From the NCBI GenBank assembly GCA_028704415.1, contig JAQWFM010000003.1:1-64000 (forward strand): a stretch of DNA of 64,000 nt, read 5' to 3'. Shown piece after piece: positions 28,662-39,817 of the stretch. The DNA comes from Oscillospiraceae bacterium. Lineage in GTDB: Bacteria; Bacillota; Clostridia; Saccharofermentanales; Fastidiosipilaceae. The notes under the pieces were generated by a model. The model saw only the letters and a program-made list of their open reading frames with translations, ran no database searches and was not told the DNA's origin. Both the position numbers and the translations under genes were made by a program. How positions within the stretch are numbered: position 1 is the first letter of the stretch; each line of letters opens with the position of its first letter.

Positions 28662-30692
28662 TCAGGCTTTGAAGTTTAGCTGTTGATTCCCGGTCAGCAG
28701 GCAGGCTGAGTAGGGCTCAAGCGTCAGGTCTAAGTCAGCCTGGCGGATTTGCAGTTCTTTATCTCCTGCGTTTAACAGGACCCGGATTTCAGATTGACCG
28801 CCCGGGTACGGCTGCCCGCAGTAATCCAGCCCATCCGCTGCTATATAGCGCCGGAAAGCATAAAAGCTGCCGCTGGCAGACAGACATTCAAAGTTGCCTC
28901 GTACCAGCAGCGGATAGCGTCGGCGTAGCTGCAGCAACTCTTTTAATCGCTGATTTAAAGCGGATCCGGTCTGCTGCCAGTTAAAACAGCGGCGATTGAG
29001 CGGGTCCCTGTAACCTTCCATTCCAATTTCATCCCCATAGTAAATACTGGGAACGCCGGGACAGGTTACTTGTAAAAAGCAGGCCAGATAGAGCTTTTTT
29101 TCGCCCACAGCCCGCTGGGCCGGGTCGAGTTTTTGCCGGATCTGGTCTTCCCGATTTTCCGGCGGCGGCAGCGGTCCGGCAACTTCCGTTATAAACCGGC
29201 TGACATCATGGCTTGAAATTAAATTCATATTGCAGGCCAGCGCCTGGGGCGGGTAATTTTCTCTCAAGGTTTCCAGACTGTTATTTAATTCATCAGCCGC
29301 TATCGTCCCCTTGAAAAAGGAAACCAGCGCCTGTCGGAACGGATAACCCATCACCCCGTCATGGGTATTGCCCAGTAAGAAATCCCGGTAATGCCCATAA
29401 CTGACTTTATTACTGGCGTCCTCCCAGACCTCCCCTATGATAACCGCGTCGGCCTTAACCTTTTTGACCCGCTGCCTGAGCTCACTGATAAAGTCATCCG
29501 GCAGTTCATCTGAGACATCCAGCCGGAAGCCTGCCGCGCCGCGCCGCAGCCAGGTGGCCAGCACGCCGTCTTCGCCCAGAATAAACTCCCGGAAGGTCAG
29601 ATCATGCTCCCGCACCGCTGGCAATTCCGGGAAATTCCACCATGAATCATAGCTGATCTGGCCCTGATTTTGATGAATATTATACCAGCCAAAAAAAGGC
29701 GATATGCTTTTGTCCCGTACAGCCTGATACGCCCCGATCCCGGGGAAGCGTCCGTACTTATTAAAGTAGATGCTGTCCGCGCCAGTATGGCTGAAGACCC
29801 CATCCAGAATAATCCGGATTCCCGCCCGCGCGGCTGCCTGACATAAGGCTTCAAAATCTGCATTGGTCCCCAGCAGGGGATCAACATTCATGTAGTCGGC
29901 CGTATCATAGCGGTGATTGGATTTAGCCATAAAGATCGGATTCAGGTATAAAGCCGTAATCCCCAGCTCCCGCAAATAAGGCAGACCCTCTTGTATACCT
30001 TTGAGGCTGCCGCCATAAAAATCGGTTGCCTGATATCCCTGCCCCGGCAAGCCCCTGATATCCACTTCTTCAGCCCAATTGTCATGGTAAATCCGTTCCG
30101 GCTCCGGCCGGATCCGGTGAAACTTTTGCAAATCAAAATCCGCTCCCCGCCTAAAGCGGTCCGGAAAGATCTGGTACAGGGTTGCATCCTGGAACCACTG
30201 AGGGGTTGCAAAATTCTCCCGGTAAACCGTGACCTGAAAGGGCTGGGGTTGTCGGTTTTCCAAGGCATGGTACAGCGGAGGACCTGAGGTAATTAGTCCG
30301 CTGCCGTCATGGCTGGGATGCGCACATAAATAAAGGCAACCTTTGTTTTTCAGGCGAACCTCAAACCAATAAAAGAGCAGACAAGGCAGACCCGGTAAAT
30401 GAACGGCACTGCTGAAATGGCGTTTTTGCAGCAGGCGGAGATTTTCCCGGTCTTCTGCTTTGCTTTCCGCGGCGGCGGCTGCACCTGTCTGATCAACCGG
30501 CTGAGTTTGCTCATCCATCATGATTTTGCCGTCGTAAAACTGGTCTAAGCCATAGGCATAATTCAACAGGACAAAATCAATTTCGTCAGCTTCGCTTTCA
30601 GTCTCCACCGCCAGGGTCAGTAAACTGCCGGCTGGCCTGGCGCCAAAAGGGCAGCGAAACGTCTTGCTTCTGGATTGATGAAAAATTTGCAT
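28662..30692 (-). CDS. Glycoside hydrolase family 13 (neopullulanase/alpha-glucosidase-like)
   Basis: YQIFPDRFRRG, GAAGFRLDVSDELPDDF, VIIGEVWEDAS, NLISSHDVSRF. Confidence 0.9.
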   Translation of the reverse strand: MQIFHQSRSKTFRCPFGARPAGSLLTLAVETESEADEIDFVLLNYAYGLDQFYDGKIMMDEQTQPVDQTGAAAAAESKAEDRENLRLLQKRHFSSAVHLPGLPCLLFYWFEVRLKNKGCLYLCAHPSHDGSGLITSGPPLYHALENRQPQPFQVTVYRENFATPQWFQDATLYQIFPDRFRRGADFDLQKFHRIRPEPERIYHDNWAEEVDIRGLPGQGYQATDFYGGSLKGIQEGLPYLRELGITALYLNPIFMAKSNHRYDTADYMNVDPLLGTNADFEALCQAAARAGIRIILDGVFSHTGADSIYFNKYGRFPGIGAYQAVRDKSISPFFGWYNIHQNQGQISYDSWWNFPELPAVREHDLTFREFILGEDGVLATWLRRGAAGFRLDVSDELPDDFISELRQRVKKVKADAVIIGEVWEDASNKVSYGHYRDFLLGNTHDGVMGYPFRQALVSFFKGTIAADELNNSLETLRENYPPQALACNMNLISSHDVSRFITEVAGPLPPPENREDQIRQKLDPAQRAVGEKKLYLACFLQVTCPGVPSIYYGDEIGMEGYRDPLNRRCFNWQQTGSALNQRLKELLQLRRRYPLLVRGNFECLSASGSFYAFRRYIAADGLDYCGQPYPGGQSEIRVLLNAGDKELQIRQADLDLTLEPYSACLLTGNQQLNFKA

Positions 30693-30703
30693 GCAGATTC
30701 CTG

Positions 30704-32431
30704 TTATTCTTTGTCAGACTTGTTTGACTCAGTCTGGGCGCGGCCGGAACTGGCTTTACGCTTAGACGGCGCGGCTTCCTGGGTGGTCTTGCGCCTGGTT
30801 GCAGCTTTACTCCCCGCAGATTTGGTCTTATGGCCAGCTTTGCCTGACCGCCTGGCAGAAGTTTTGGTGGTTTTCCGGGCGGCGCCAGCTTTTGAGACAG
30901 CGCTGCTATTTGCAGGCCTGAGCTCAGGCTTTACCTGCAAGTCAGGCGCCGGGGCGCCCGGATTAGCCTCGGTCCTGCTGACACCGGTCAGGCCCTGGTA
31001 AAGGGCCAGATATTGAGCTGCCGATTGATCCCAGCTGAAATCACTGGATAAAGCGCTCTTGACCAAGGCAGTCCAGGCCTCATCATGCCGCCGGTAAACA
31101 TCTACCGCGTACTTACTGGTGAACAGGAGTTCATGTGCGTTAATGTTGGCAAACGAAAAGCCATTACCCGTACCGGTGTACTGATTATACGGGTGTACCG
31201 TATCTTTGAGGCCGCCGGTTTCACGCACGATCGGCAGGGCGCCATAGCGCATGGCAATCATCTGCGACAAACCGCAGGGCTCAAACACCGACGGCATTAA
31301 GAAGAAATCTGCCCCGGCGTAAATCCGGCGGGCCAGTTTTTCATCAAAACGGATTTGCACCGCCATACGGTCCGGTCTCCTGGCTGCGACCGCCTTAAGC
31401 GCGTCTTCATAGCGGGACTCGCCGTTACCTAAGACGACCAATTGAATATCATCATCCAGTAGTTCATCCAGAATAAAGAGCAGCAGGTCCAGGCCCTTTT
31501 GCTCCGTCAGCCGGCTGATCAGCGCAAACAAGGGCTTATCCGCGGCTGACGGCAGGCCCAGCTCCTGCTGCAAACTGGCTTTACAGGCCGCTTTGCCAGC
31601 CACAACATTGCTGCTGTCATAGTGGCTCGGTATAGCCGGATCACTGGCCGGGTCATACGACCGGGTATCCAGGCCATTAAGGATACCGCTGACCTTGTAG
31701 GAAAAGCCCCGCAAAATAGCGTCCAGCCCTTCGCCGTAAAAATCATTCATGATTTCACTGGCGTAAGTGGGAGATACCGTATTGACATGTTGGCTGTACA
31801 CAATCCCGGCTTTCATGAAATTGGCCGCGCCGTCTTTCAGGACGCCAAAATCATTCAGATAATCGGATGATAAATCACATAAATCCGCAATTCGGTCGCT
31901 GCCAAATACACCCTGAAACTTAAGATTATGGATGGTATATAGCGTTTTGGTCTGGCAGTGATAGCCATTGGATTGATAGTGCGCCTGTAACAGGCACGGA
32001 ATCAGGCCGGTTTCCCAGTCATTACAGTGAATGATATCTGGTTCAAAGTCCATCGGCTGCCCGCAGGCTTCCAGGACAGCCCGCTGAAAGAAGCAGAAAC
32101 GCTCCACATCAAAAGAGTAATCCTGATAAATCTGGTCTGAGCCGAAATAATAATCATTGTCAATAAAGTAATAAGTAATGCCGTTCTGGTGCAGAGTCAG
32201 CAATCCGCTGTACATGCTGCGCCAGCCAAGTTTAACCTGAGACCAGCGAACGAACTTGAGTTTATCTTTATATTGGGTTTTAACCGGCCGGTACAGTGGC
32301 ATGATGACGCGGATATCAATCCCGCGGGCAGCCAGGGCCTGCGGCAAAGAACCGGCCACATCAGCCAAACCACCGACTTTAACAAACGGTACCACTTCAG
32401 ATGAAACAAATAATACCCGTAACGGTGTCAT
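30704..32431 (-). CDS. glgA: Glycogen synthase with long basic C-terminal tail
   Basis: FVSSEVVPFVKVGGLADVAGSLPQAL, HCNDWETGLIPCLL, PSVFEPCGLSQMIAMRYG; K/A/S/T/R-rich tail. Confidence 0.94.
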   Translation of the reverse strand: MTPLRVLFVSSEVVPFVKVGGLADVAGSLPQALAARGIDIRVIMPLYRPVKTQYKDKLKFVRWSQVKLGWRSMYSGLLTLHQNGITYYFIDNDYYFGSDQIYQDYSFDVERFCFFQRAVLEACGQPMDFEPDIIHCNDWETGLIPCLLQAHYQSNGYHCQTKTLYTIHNLKFQGVFGSDRIADLCDLSSDYLNDFGVLKDGAANFMKAGIVYSQHVNTVSPTYASEIMNDFYGEGLDAILRGFSYKVSGILNGLDTRSYDPASDPAIPSHYDSSNVVAGKAACKASLQQELGLPSAADKPLFALISRLTEQKGLDLLLFILDELLDDDIQLVVLGNGESRYEDALKAVAARRPDRMAVQIRFDEKLARRIYAGADFFLMPSVFEPCGLSQMIAMRYGALPIVRETGGLKDTVHPYNQYTGTGNGFSFANINAHELLFTSKYAVDVYRRHDEAWTALVKSALSSDFSWDQSAAQYLALYQGLTGVSRTEANPGAPAPDLQVKPELRPANSSAVSKAGAARKTTKTSARRSGKAGHKTKSAGSKAATRRKTTQEAAPSKRKASSGRAQTESNKSDKE

Positions 32432-33534
32432 ACAATTGCCCCCTTACCAATGACAACTGGGTAAGCGGCCTGGCCAATTAACTTGATTCCGGGCCGGATC
32501 ACACATTTTTTATCTATAATAACATTTTCCAGCTCACAGCCGTCGGCGATCTGCGTATCCTGAAAAATAATACAATTTGTCAGCTTAGCCTTGCTGCCTA
32601 CGGATACATTCCGGAACAGCATGGAATGCCTGACACTGCCCTGGATATAGCAGCCGTCAGAAATCATACTGTCTCTGACCTCACAGTCTTCACTGTAGAT
32701 AGCCGGGGCTTCATCCTTAACCTTGGTAAATACCGGCTGCTTTTGCCAGAATACTTCCGTCCGGGTAGGTTCTGACAGCGCTCTTAAGGTCGCGTCAAAG
32801 TAAGCCTGGGTTGAGTTGATCCGCAGCGCGCAGCCCTTATATTCATAACCATATATGGCGTAGCGGTCAAACTCCTTCACATAAAATTCCGGATTCACTT
32901 CAGTCGTGCCGCGGGACATGGCTTCTCCCAGAATCTCCACAAACAGCTCCCGGCGCATCAGCATGACGCCCAGGCTGTTGCGGTTTGATACCGGATTGAG
33001 CGGGTTTTCATATACACCCTTAATCCGGCCGGAGCGGGTCATATCCAAAATAGTGACCGGGGCTTCCGCCTTATAGCCGTCACGGTTATACATCACGCTG
33101 ATATCCGCATTTTTATCCTTGTGATAGGTCATCAGCTCATCATATGTCGTATTCAGGATACAGCTGGCCGAGCTGACTATAATATACTCCTGTTTAATTT
33201 CCCTGAAAAAATTGATGATCCCAGACAAGTCATCCCCCCGGCCGGTATACGATTCAGAACTAATATAAGGTGGCAGAATGTAGAGGCCCTGTGACTTACG
33301 GTCCAAATCCCAGGCACTGCCGGTCCCCAGATGATCCATCAGGGACTTATATTTGTTAAAAGTGGATACAGCGATGGTGAGGATACCGCTGTTGACCATA
33401 TTGGACAGGGCAAAATCTATGATGCGGTAACGCCCGCCAAACGGAACGGCAGACAGCGCCCTGGGTCTGGTCAGGTCCCCCATATGAATCCGTTTGTCAT
33501 CAGCCAAAATCAACCCGCAGGTATTTCTTATCAT
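32428..33534 (-). CDS. glgD: Glucose-1-phosphate adenylyltransferase subunit GlgD
   Basis: ADDKRIHMGDLTRPRALSAVPFGGRYRIIDFALSNMVNSGI; tandem with glgC. Confidence 0.93.
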   Translation of the reverse strand: MIRNTCGLILADDKRIHMGDLTRPRALSAVPFGGRYRIIDFALSNMVNSGILTIAVSTFNKYKSLMDHLGTGSAWDLDRKSQGLYILPPYISSESYTGRGDDLSGIINFFREIKQEYIIVSSASCILNTTYDELMTYHKDKNADISVMYNRDGYKAEAPVTILDMTRSGRIKGVYENPLNPVSNRNSLGVMLMRRELFVEILGEAMSRGTTEVNPEFYVKEFDRYAIYGYEYKGCALRINSTQAYFDATLRALSEPTRTEVFWQKQPVFTKVKDEAPAIYSEDCEVRDSMISDGCYIQGSVRHSMLFRNVSVGSKAKLTNCIIFQDTQIADGCELENVIIDKKCVIRPGIKLIGQAAYPVVIGKGAIV

Positions 33535-33546
33535 TGTAAATGCCTC

Positions 33547-34812
33547 CTATACCGCCGGTATATTTTCACAGCGTTCAATTACCTGGTCGGCTTCTGCCAC
33601 ATCCTGAGCCATGCTCACCATACAGTTACCCGGGACCGTGATATCAGGCTTAAGGATCAATCCGCCATTAATCAAGGTTATGTTATCACTGCAGATCTTT
33701 TTATTGTAATAAGGATGCTCCTTGTTCTCTTCCCCGCCGATCAGGTCATTTTCACCAATGATTGTCTCCATGCCGACAATCACCTTTTTAAGGCAGGCGC
33801 CGCGCCTGACCACCACCCCCGGCATCAGCACACTGTCTTCGACCACCGCTCCGGCCTCCACCACTACACTGTGGGAAAGAATCGAATGGTGAACGGATCC
33901 GTAAATAAGGCAGCCATCCGTCAGCGCACTGCTTCGCACTTTGGCGCCGGGCGCGATATAATGAGCCGGCTTAACGGGGTTACGGCTGTAAATCCGCCAG
34001 TTGTCATCCTGGAGATCAATGTCCCGCGGGCGGTCAATAATATCCATATTTGACTCCCACAAGGATTCTATGGTGCCAACGTCTTTCCAGTAACCCTGGA
34101 AAGGGTAGCTAAACACCTGCCGGTCTTCCGCCAGTAATTTGGGGATAACATTTTTGCCAAAATCATGCGAAGAGGTCACATCTGCCTCATCCTCAGCCAG
34201 TTCTTTTTTAAGCAAAGGCCAGTTAAACATATATATGCCCATTGATGCCTGGGTACTTTCCGGTTTGGCCGGTTTTTCCTCAAACTTAACGATGCGGCCA
34301 TTTTCATCCGAGGTCATGATCCCAAAACGGCGCGCTTCTTCTTTGCTTACCTCATACACCGCAATCGTCGCGTCCGCGCCCTTGGCTATATGGTATTCCA
34401 GCAATTTTGCGTAATTCATTTTATAGATATGATCACCGGATAGAATCAAAACATAATCCGGGTCAAAATTATCAATAAATGGAATATTCTGGTAAATAGC
34501 GTTGGCTGTATTTTTATACCAGTCACTGCCTTTGCTGTGTTGGTAGGGCGGTAAAATAAAAGCCCCGCCGTTATTTCTGTCCAGGTCCCAGGGATGACCA
34601 TTACCCACATACGTGTTCAGGGCCAGCGGTTGATATTGCGTCAGGACTCCGACGGTATCAATGCCGGAATTAACACAGTTGCTGAGGGGAAAATCAATAA
34701 TGCGGTAGCGGCTGCCATAAGGGACGGCCGGTTTGGCCATTGTATCAGTCAGAGCGCCCAGTCGCGAGCCCTGACCGCCTGCCAGGATCATAGCTATCAG
34801 TTCTTTTTTCAA
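33547..34812 (-). CDS. glgC: Glucose-1-phosphate adenylyltransferase
   Basis: [56 protein letters not shown]. Confidence 0.95.
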   Translation of the reverse strand: MKKELIAMILAGGQGSRLGALTDTMAKPAVPYGSRYRIIDFPLSNCVNSGIDTVGVLTQYQPLALNTYVGNGHPWDLDRNNGGAFILPPYQHSKGSDWYKNTANAIYQNIPFIDNFDPDYVLILSGDHIYKMNYAKLLEYHIAKGADATIAVYEVSKEEARRFGIMTSDENGRIVKFEEKPAKPESTQASMGIYMFNWPLLKKELAEDEADVTSSHDFGKNVIPKLLAEDRQVFSYPFQGYWKDVGTIESLWESNMDIIDRPRDIDLQDDNWRIYSRNPVKPAHYIAPGAKVRSSALTDGCLIYGSVHHSILSHSVVVEAGAVVEDSVLMPGVVVRRGACLKKVIVGMETIIGENDLIGGEENKEHPYYNKKICSDNITLINGGLILKPDITVPGNCMVSMAQDVAEADQVIERCENIPAV

Positions 34813-35008
34813 ATTGATCCCTCCTAACCAGATTGCCCATTGTTAAATGTATCAATCCGAAGGTGTTTTGATTGTTTATATATAAAGTTTACCATAATTC
34901 ATATTGAATAGACAGTTAGCAGCACAGCAACATGACAAATTCTATGATTATGTTAAAATGATAATCAACATATGTGCAGCTTAACATCTTAGCTGCCTGG
35001 AGGTAACG

Positions 35009-35419
35009 ATGAACCTAGCTATATCTTTCCTGGCCATAAATTACCCGGCTGTGATGGCGGTCTCACTGCTGGCTGGAGTGGTCACCCTGATTGTCCTGAC
35101 CGTTAGCTTCAGCAAGCTTGCGAGCTATCTAAGGCAAGGCGGCCACACGGATAATGACGGTTATGGAGCCGCCACGGTCTCAGCTGAGCCGGGGCCCGCG
35201 CCGCTAAACAGTCAAACGGCAGCAGCAGCAGATAACTTAAGCGCGGACTGGTCAGAAGAATGGGTGGCCGTCACCGCAGCAGCCATTGCCTGTTATGAGG
35301 CAGAACAGACTGCGCAGGCCGATCCGGCTCCGGCTGCAGCCGGGGCTTTACCGCAGCCTTGCTGGCAGGCTCCTACCACTGCCGGATTTAGGATCAAACC
35401 CCGGCGCAGGGTTTCCTAA
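35009..35419 (+). CDS. Single-TM OadG-like (sodium pump decarboxylase gamma subunit-like) protein
   Basis: N-terminal TM, Ala/Pro-rich linker, C-terminal EEWVAVTAAAIACYEAE...FRIKPRRRVS resembling the OadG C-terminus. Confidence 0.45.
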   Translation: MNLAISFLAINYPAVMAVSLLAGVVTLIVLTVSFSKLASYLRQGGHTDNDGYGAATVSAEPGPAPLNSQTAAAADNLSADWSEEWVAVTAAAIACYEAEQTAQADPAPAAAGALPQPCWQAPTTAGFRIKPRRRVS

Positions 35420-35486
35420 TCACCGCCCCCTTAGCGGGGCCGTTTCCCCCCGGCAGCACCTTGGCTGACACGGACAAACGACATGT

Positions 35487-35521
35487 AAAAGGCAGCATAG
35501 TGAAACGCTATGCTGCCTTTT
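35487..35521. terminator. Bidirectional intrinsic terminator between convergent genes
   Basis: AAAAGGCAGCATAG-TGAAACG-CTATGCTGCCTTTT perfect 14-bp inverted repeat. Confidence 0.88.
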
Positions 35522-35575
35522 AGGTATCGGCCGGAGCTATGGCTTAACAGGCTTTGCCGGTCACGGGCCGGGTGT

Positions 35576-36601
35576 TCATTTACTGACCACCAGGAGATAC
35601 CAATCATGCATTTCTTTTATCTGATGAAACGTAAAGCCGGCCTGAAGCAAAGCTGTTTTCACCTCATCCACCCGGTCAGCTATGATTCCGGACAAAATCA
35701 GCAGGCCCAGCTCATTCATGCGCTCAGCATATAAAGGTATGGAAGGCAAAATCACATCCGCCAATATATTGGATACGATAATATCATAGCGGTGCTGAAT
35801 ATCAGCCAGTACACCCTGGAAACAATGGACCCGGTCAGCCACGCCATTCAGTTGGCAGTTTTCCCGGCAGACCTCAACCGCATGCGGATCGATATCACAG
35901 GCATCAACCCGGCGCGCGCCCAGTTTGGCAGCCGCTACGGACAGGATGCCGGAGCCGGTCCCCAGGTCCAGAACCACAGACCCCTCCGGCATAAATTCAT
36001 CCACGGCAGCCAGACATAACTGAGTGGTTTCATGGGTACCGGTGCCAAAAGCGGAGCCCGGATCCAGGCGGATCAGCTGTTGACCTGCCGAAGCAGCCGC
36101 AGCCTCCCAGCTGGGTGAGATCAGCAGGCGGGGTGAAGGGGAAAAGGGATGATAGTAAGCCCGCCATTGATTAGCCCAGTCCTCCTCCTTGACAAAGGAG
36201 GAGCTGAGACTGGCAGGAGCGATATCCAGATACTGGCCAATATCAGTCAGCCGGGTCCGCAGATACGCTTCAAAGGCTGTTGCCGGCAGATGGCGGTTTT
36301 CACGGCTCTCATACAAGCGGTAAGCTTCCGCAGGGGCTAAAGTCTCGCCGCCCTCCATCCTGGTGCCAAAGCGGACCCCCAGCTCATCTTCAGGGAAGTA
36401 TGCCCGGATGCGGACATAATCCGGCAAACTGGCTATGAAAGCCGGTTCAGCAAAGGTCAGGCTGTCCGGCTGAGCCAGCAGGGCCTTGATTTCATCAGGA
36501 TTTTCAGTAGCCACGCCTAAGGCTCCGTCCTGCAATAAAGCTTCCTCTACCGCATCTGCGGCGGTCTCACTTGTCTTAATCTCTATTTCCAGCCAGCGCA
36601 T
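35576..36601 (-). CDS. prmA: Ribosomal protein L11 methyltransferase
   Basis: DPGSAFGTGTHETTQLCL, VLDLGTGSGILSVAAAKLGA, VSNILADVIL. Confidence 0.95.
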   Translation of the reverse strand: MRWLEIEIKTSETAADAVEEALLQDGALGVATENPDEIKALLAQPDSLTFAEPAFIASLPDYVRIRAYFPEDELGVRFGTRMEGGETLAPAEAYRLYESRENRHLPATAFEAYLRTRLTDIGQYLDIAPASLSSSFVKEEDWANQWRAYYHPFSPSPRLLISPSWEAAAASAGQQLIRLDPGSAFGTGTHETTQLCLAAVDEFMPEGSVVLDLGTGSGILSVAAAKLGARRVDACDIDPHAVEVCRENCQLNGVADRVHCFQGVLADIQHRYDIIVSNILADVILPSIPLYAERMNELGLLILSGIIADRVDEVKTALLQAGFTFHQIKEMHDWYLLVVSK

Positions 36602-36618
36602 GAATCATCTGTTCCTAT

Positions 36619-37749
36619 CTATTTAAATGCGTCTCTTATTTTAGCAAAGAAACTTTTACGGCTCTGATAATTTTTATCCGTCGTACCGGCCTCAAACGTT
36701 CTCAGCAAATCCTTTTGTTCAGGACTCAGGTTGCGGGGAATTTCAATTTGTACGGTTACAATCTGGTCCCCGCGCTGATTTTCCCGCCGGATAATCGGGA
36801 TCCCTTTGCCCCGCAAGGTTATGGTGTCCCCCGGCTGGGTGCCCTCCTTGAGGTGATAGTTAACTGTGCCATCAATAGTCGGAATATCAATGTCCGCCCC
36901 CAGCGCCGCTTGCACAAAGGTTACCGGAATATCACAATAAGTATTATTGCCGCGGCGATTAAAAAAGGCGTGGCTGCGTACATTGATGTGCAAATATAAA
37001 TTGCCGTAAGGTCCGCCGTTTGCTCCCGGCTCGCCCTCCCCGCTTAATGTCAGCGTATCATCCTGATTGATGCCCGCGGGTATCCTGACGCGAAGATTTT
37101 TTACGATGTGCCGGTGCCCGCGGCCACCGCAGACATGGCAGGGCTGGGCAATCTTTTTGCCCCGGCCCTGACAATCCGGGCACACCCGATTAGTCATCAT
37201 CGTGCCCAGCATCGTCTGCTGTCGGTATTGAACCTGGCCCGTTCCGTGGCAGGTCGGACAGGTCGTAACTTTGGATCCCGGCTCGGCGCCACTGCCATCA
37301 CAAACATCACAGCGATCTTCTTTTTCAATCCGGACTTGTTTTTCAGAGCCAAAGGCTGCTTCCATAAAATCTATGGTAAGGCTGTACTGCAGGTCACTGC
37401 CGCGCTGTGGCTGACTGGGGCCGCCGCCCCGTCCGCCAAAGCCGCCAAAACCGCCAAAACCGCCAAAAAACTGATTCAGGATATCGTCAACGTTAAACCC
37501 GGAGGTATCAAAGCCCTGACCGTCAACACCGGCATGGCCAAATTGATCATACTGATGGCGTTTATCTTCATCCGACAGGATCGCATAGGCTTCATTGACT
37601 TCCTTGAATTTAGCTTCGGCCTCCTTATTCCCCGGATTCAGATCCGGATGATATTGCTTAGCCAGTTTGCGGTAAGCTTTTTTCAGCTCTTCCGGTGACG
37701 CGCTGCGGTCTACGCCCAATACTTCATAATAATCACGTTTATCTGCCAC
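36619..37749 (-). CDS. dnaJ: Molecular chaperone DnaJ
   Basis: J domain with HPD, GGFGG linker, four CxxCxGxG zinc motifs. Confidence 0.97.
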   Translation of the reverse strand: MADKRDYYEVLGVDRSASPEELKKAYRKLAKQYHPDLNPGNKEAEAKFKEVNEAYAILSDEDKRHQYDQFGHAGVDGQGFDTSGFNVDDILNQFFGGFGGFGGFGGRGGGPSQPQRGSDLQYSLTIDFMEAAFGSEKQVRIEKEDRCDVCDGSGAEPGSKVTTCPTCHGTGQVQYRQQTMLGTMMTNRVCPDCQGRGKKIAQPCHVCGGRGHRHIVKNLRVRIPAGINQDDTLTLSGEGEPGANGGPYGNLYLHINVRSHAFFNRRGNNTYCDIPVTFVQAALGADIDIPTIDGTVNYHLKEGTQPGDTITLRGKGIPIIRRENQRGDQIVTVQIEIPRNLSPEQKDLLRTFEAGTTDKNYQSRKSFFAKIRDAFK

Positions 37750-37897
37750 GGGCTCCTCCTACCATGTTGGCTTGAACATCAGAAGTCTGCCGCAGCTTTA
37801 TCCGGGCTGCGGCAGACTTTAAATAACTTCAGCAGTCAAAGACTTGAGTCTATCTAATGGTATCACTTTCAGTCTCTGGCTCAACGGTTAATCCAGC

Positions 37898-39733
37898 TTA
37901 ATGTTTGCTGTCATCCGTGTAATCGGCATTATAGTTCCCCTTGCCATCATTTGCGCCGCCACTTGTACCGGTGGCACTGCCATCTCCGCCTTGCTGAGGC
38001 GCCTGCTGTTCATAAACCTTGGCGCTGAGGGCATAGACTGCCTGCTGCAGACTTTCCGTGTCGCGCTTGATCTTTTCCAGATCATTCTTGCCGATGCTGT
38101 CCTTCAGCGCGCTCACCTTGCTCTCAATATCCTGCTTCAGCTGACTGTCTGCTTTGTCGCCAAAGTCCTTGACGGTTTTCTCCGCCTGATAGATGGCGGC
38201 ATCAGCGTTATTGCGGGTGTCAACTTCTTCCTTTTTAGCTTTGTCCGCCGCCGCAAACTGCTCCGCCTCCTTAACCGCCTTATCAATTTCCGCCTCATTT
38301 AAGTTGGTGGAAGCGGTTATGGTAATATCCTGCTCCTTACCCGTGCCTTTATCTTTAGCAGATACATGAACGATACCGTTAGCGTCAATATCAAATGTTA
38401 CTTCGATCTGAGGGACGCCGCGAGGTGCCGGAGCAATACCGTCCAGGATAAAATTGCCCAGGGTTTTATTGTCCTTGGCAAACTCCCGCTCGCCCTGCAG
38501 CACATGCACTTCCACCTGCGTCTGACCATCGGCCGCGGTCGAAAAGATCTGACTCTTTTTAGTCGGGATGGTGGTATTGCGGTCAATAATACGCGTGAAT
38601 ACACCGCCCATGGTTTCAATACCCAGAGACAAAGGCGTGACATCCAAAAGCAGCAGGCCCTTGACATCACCGGTTAAGACAGCGGACTGGATAGCCGCGC
38701 CAATAGCCACACACTCATCAGGGTTAATCCCCTTGAACGGTTCTTTATTAAAGAATTGCTGCACGGTCTGCTGAACAGAGGGCATACGGGTGGAACCGCC
38801 CACCATCAGGATTTTACTGATATCACCCTTGTCCAGGCCGGAATCTTTTAATACCGAGCGCAAGGGCTGCATGGTCGCTTCGACCAGGTCAGCGGTCAGT
38901 TCATCAAATTTGGCGCGGGTCAGCGTCATGTCGAGATGCTTGGTACCATTGGCATCCGCGGTAATATAGGGCAAATTGATATTGGTCGTGGTGGCCTGAC
39001 TCAGCTCAATTTTAGCTTTTTCAGCCGCGTCGCGCAGGCGCTGCATGGCCATTTTGTCCTGACGCAGATCCAACCCGTCAGTCCGCTTAAACTCCTGAAC
39101 CATCCAGTCTACAATGCGCTGGTCAAAGTCATCGCCACCCAGGTGGTTGTTGCCGCTGGTGGCCAGCACCTCAAACACGCCGTCGCCAATCTCCAGCAGC
39201 GAAACGTCAAACGTACCGCCGCCCAGGTCAAAGACCAGAATTTTCTGATCTTCCTCTTTATCCAGGCCATATGCCAGGGCTGCAGCGGTGGGCTCATTAA
39301 TAATACGCAGCACATCCAGGCCCGCAATTTTACCGGCGTCCTTAGTAGCCTGACGCTGGGCATCGCTGAAGTATGCCGGCACGGTGATGACCGCCTGAGA
39401 TACCGATTCGCCAAGATATGCTTCAGCGTCTGATTTCAGCTTCTGCAAAATCATGGCACTGATTTCCTGAGGCGAATACTTTTTTCCGTCTATATCTACC
39501 TTAAAATCAGATCCCATCTTGCGCTTGATCGAAGAAATTGTGCGATCCGGGTTGGTGATAGCCTGCCGTTTGGCAATCTGACCTACCAGGCGTTCTCCGT
39601 CCTTGGTAAACGCCACCACTGAAGACGTGGTGCGGTTGCCCTCAGAGTTTGGGATGACGACCGGTTCGCCACCTTCCATAACCGCCACACATGAATTTGT
39701 TGTGCCCAAATCAATACCAACTACTTTTGCCAT
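37898..39733 (-). CDS. dnaK: Molecular chaperone DnaK
   Basis: [40 protein letters not shown]-type N-terminus; full Hsp70 ORF. Confidence 0.98.
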   Translation of the reverse strand: MAKVVGIDLGTTNSCVAVMEGGEPVVIPNSEGNRTTSSVVAFTKDGERLVGQIAKRQAITNPDRTISSIKRKMGSDFKVDIDGKKYSPQEISAMILQKLKSDAEAYLGESVSQAVITVPAYFSDAQRQATKDAGKIAGLDVLRIINEPTAAALAYGLDKEEDQKILVFDLGGGTFDVSLLEIGDGVFEVLATSGNNHLGGDDFDQRIVDWMVQEFKRTDGLDLRQDKMAMQRLRDAAEKAKIELSQATTTNINLPYITADANGTKHLDMTLTRAKFDELTADLVEATMQPLRSVLKDSGLDKGDISKILMVGGSTRMPSVQQTVQQFFNKEPFKGINPDECVAIGAAIQSAVLTGDVKGLLLLDVTPLSLGIETMGGVFTRIIDRNTTIPTKKSQIFSTAADGQTQVEVHVLQGEREFAKDNKTLGNFILDGIAPAPRGVPQIEVTFDIDANGIVHVSAKDKGTGKEQDITITASTNLNEAEIDKAVKEAEQFAAADKAKKEEVDTRNNADAAIYQAEKTVKDFGDKADSQLKQDIESKVSALKDSIGKNDLEKIKRDTESLQQAVYALSAKVYEQQAPQQGGDGSATGTSGGANDGKGNYNADYTDDSKH

Positions 39734-39817
39734 AATATTAATCCTCCTCATGAATACCGACAGTCCGCCGGATTTTATTTTTTTATCTCTCAACCGCCGC
39801 AGCGGCAGCTGTCCTGC

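Noticed and set aside
37430-37480. Repeated gccgccaaa/accgccaaa units
   Set aside because: Encodes the normal Gly/Phe-rich linker of DnaJ ([11 protein letters not shown]).
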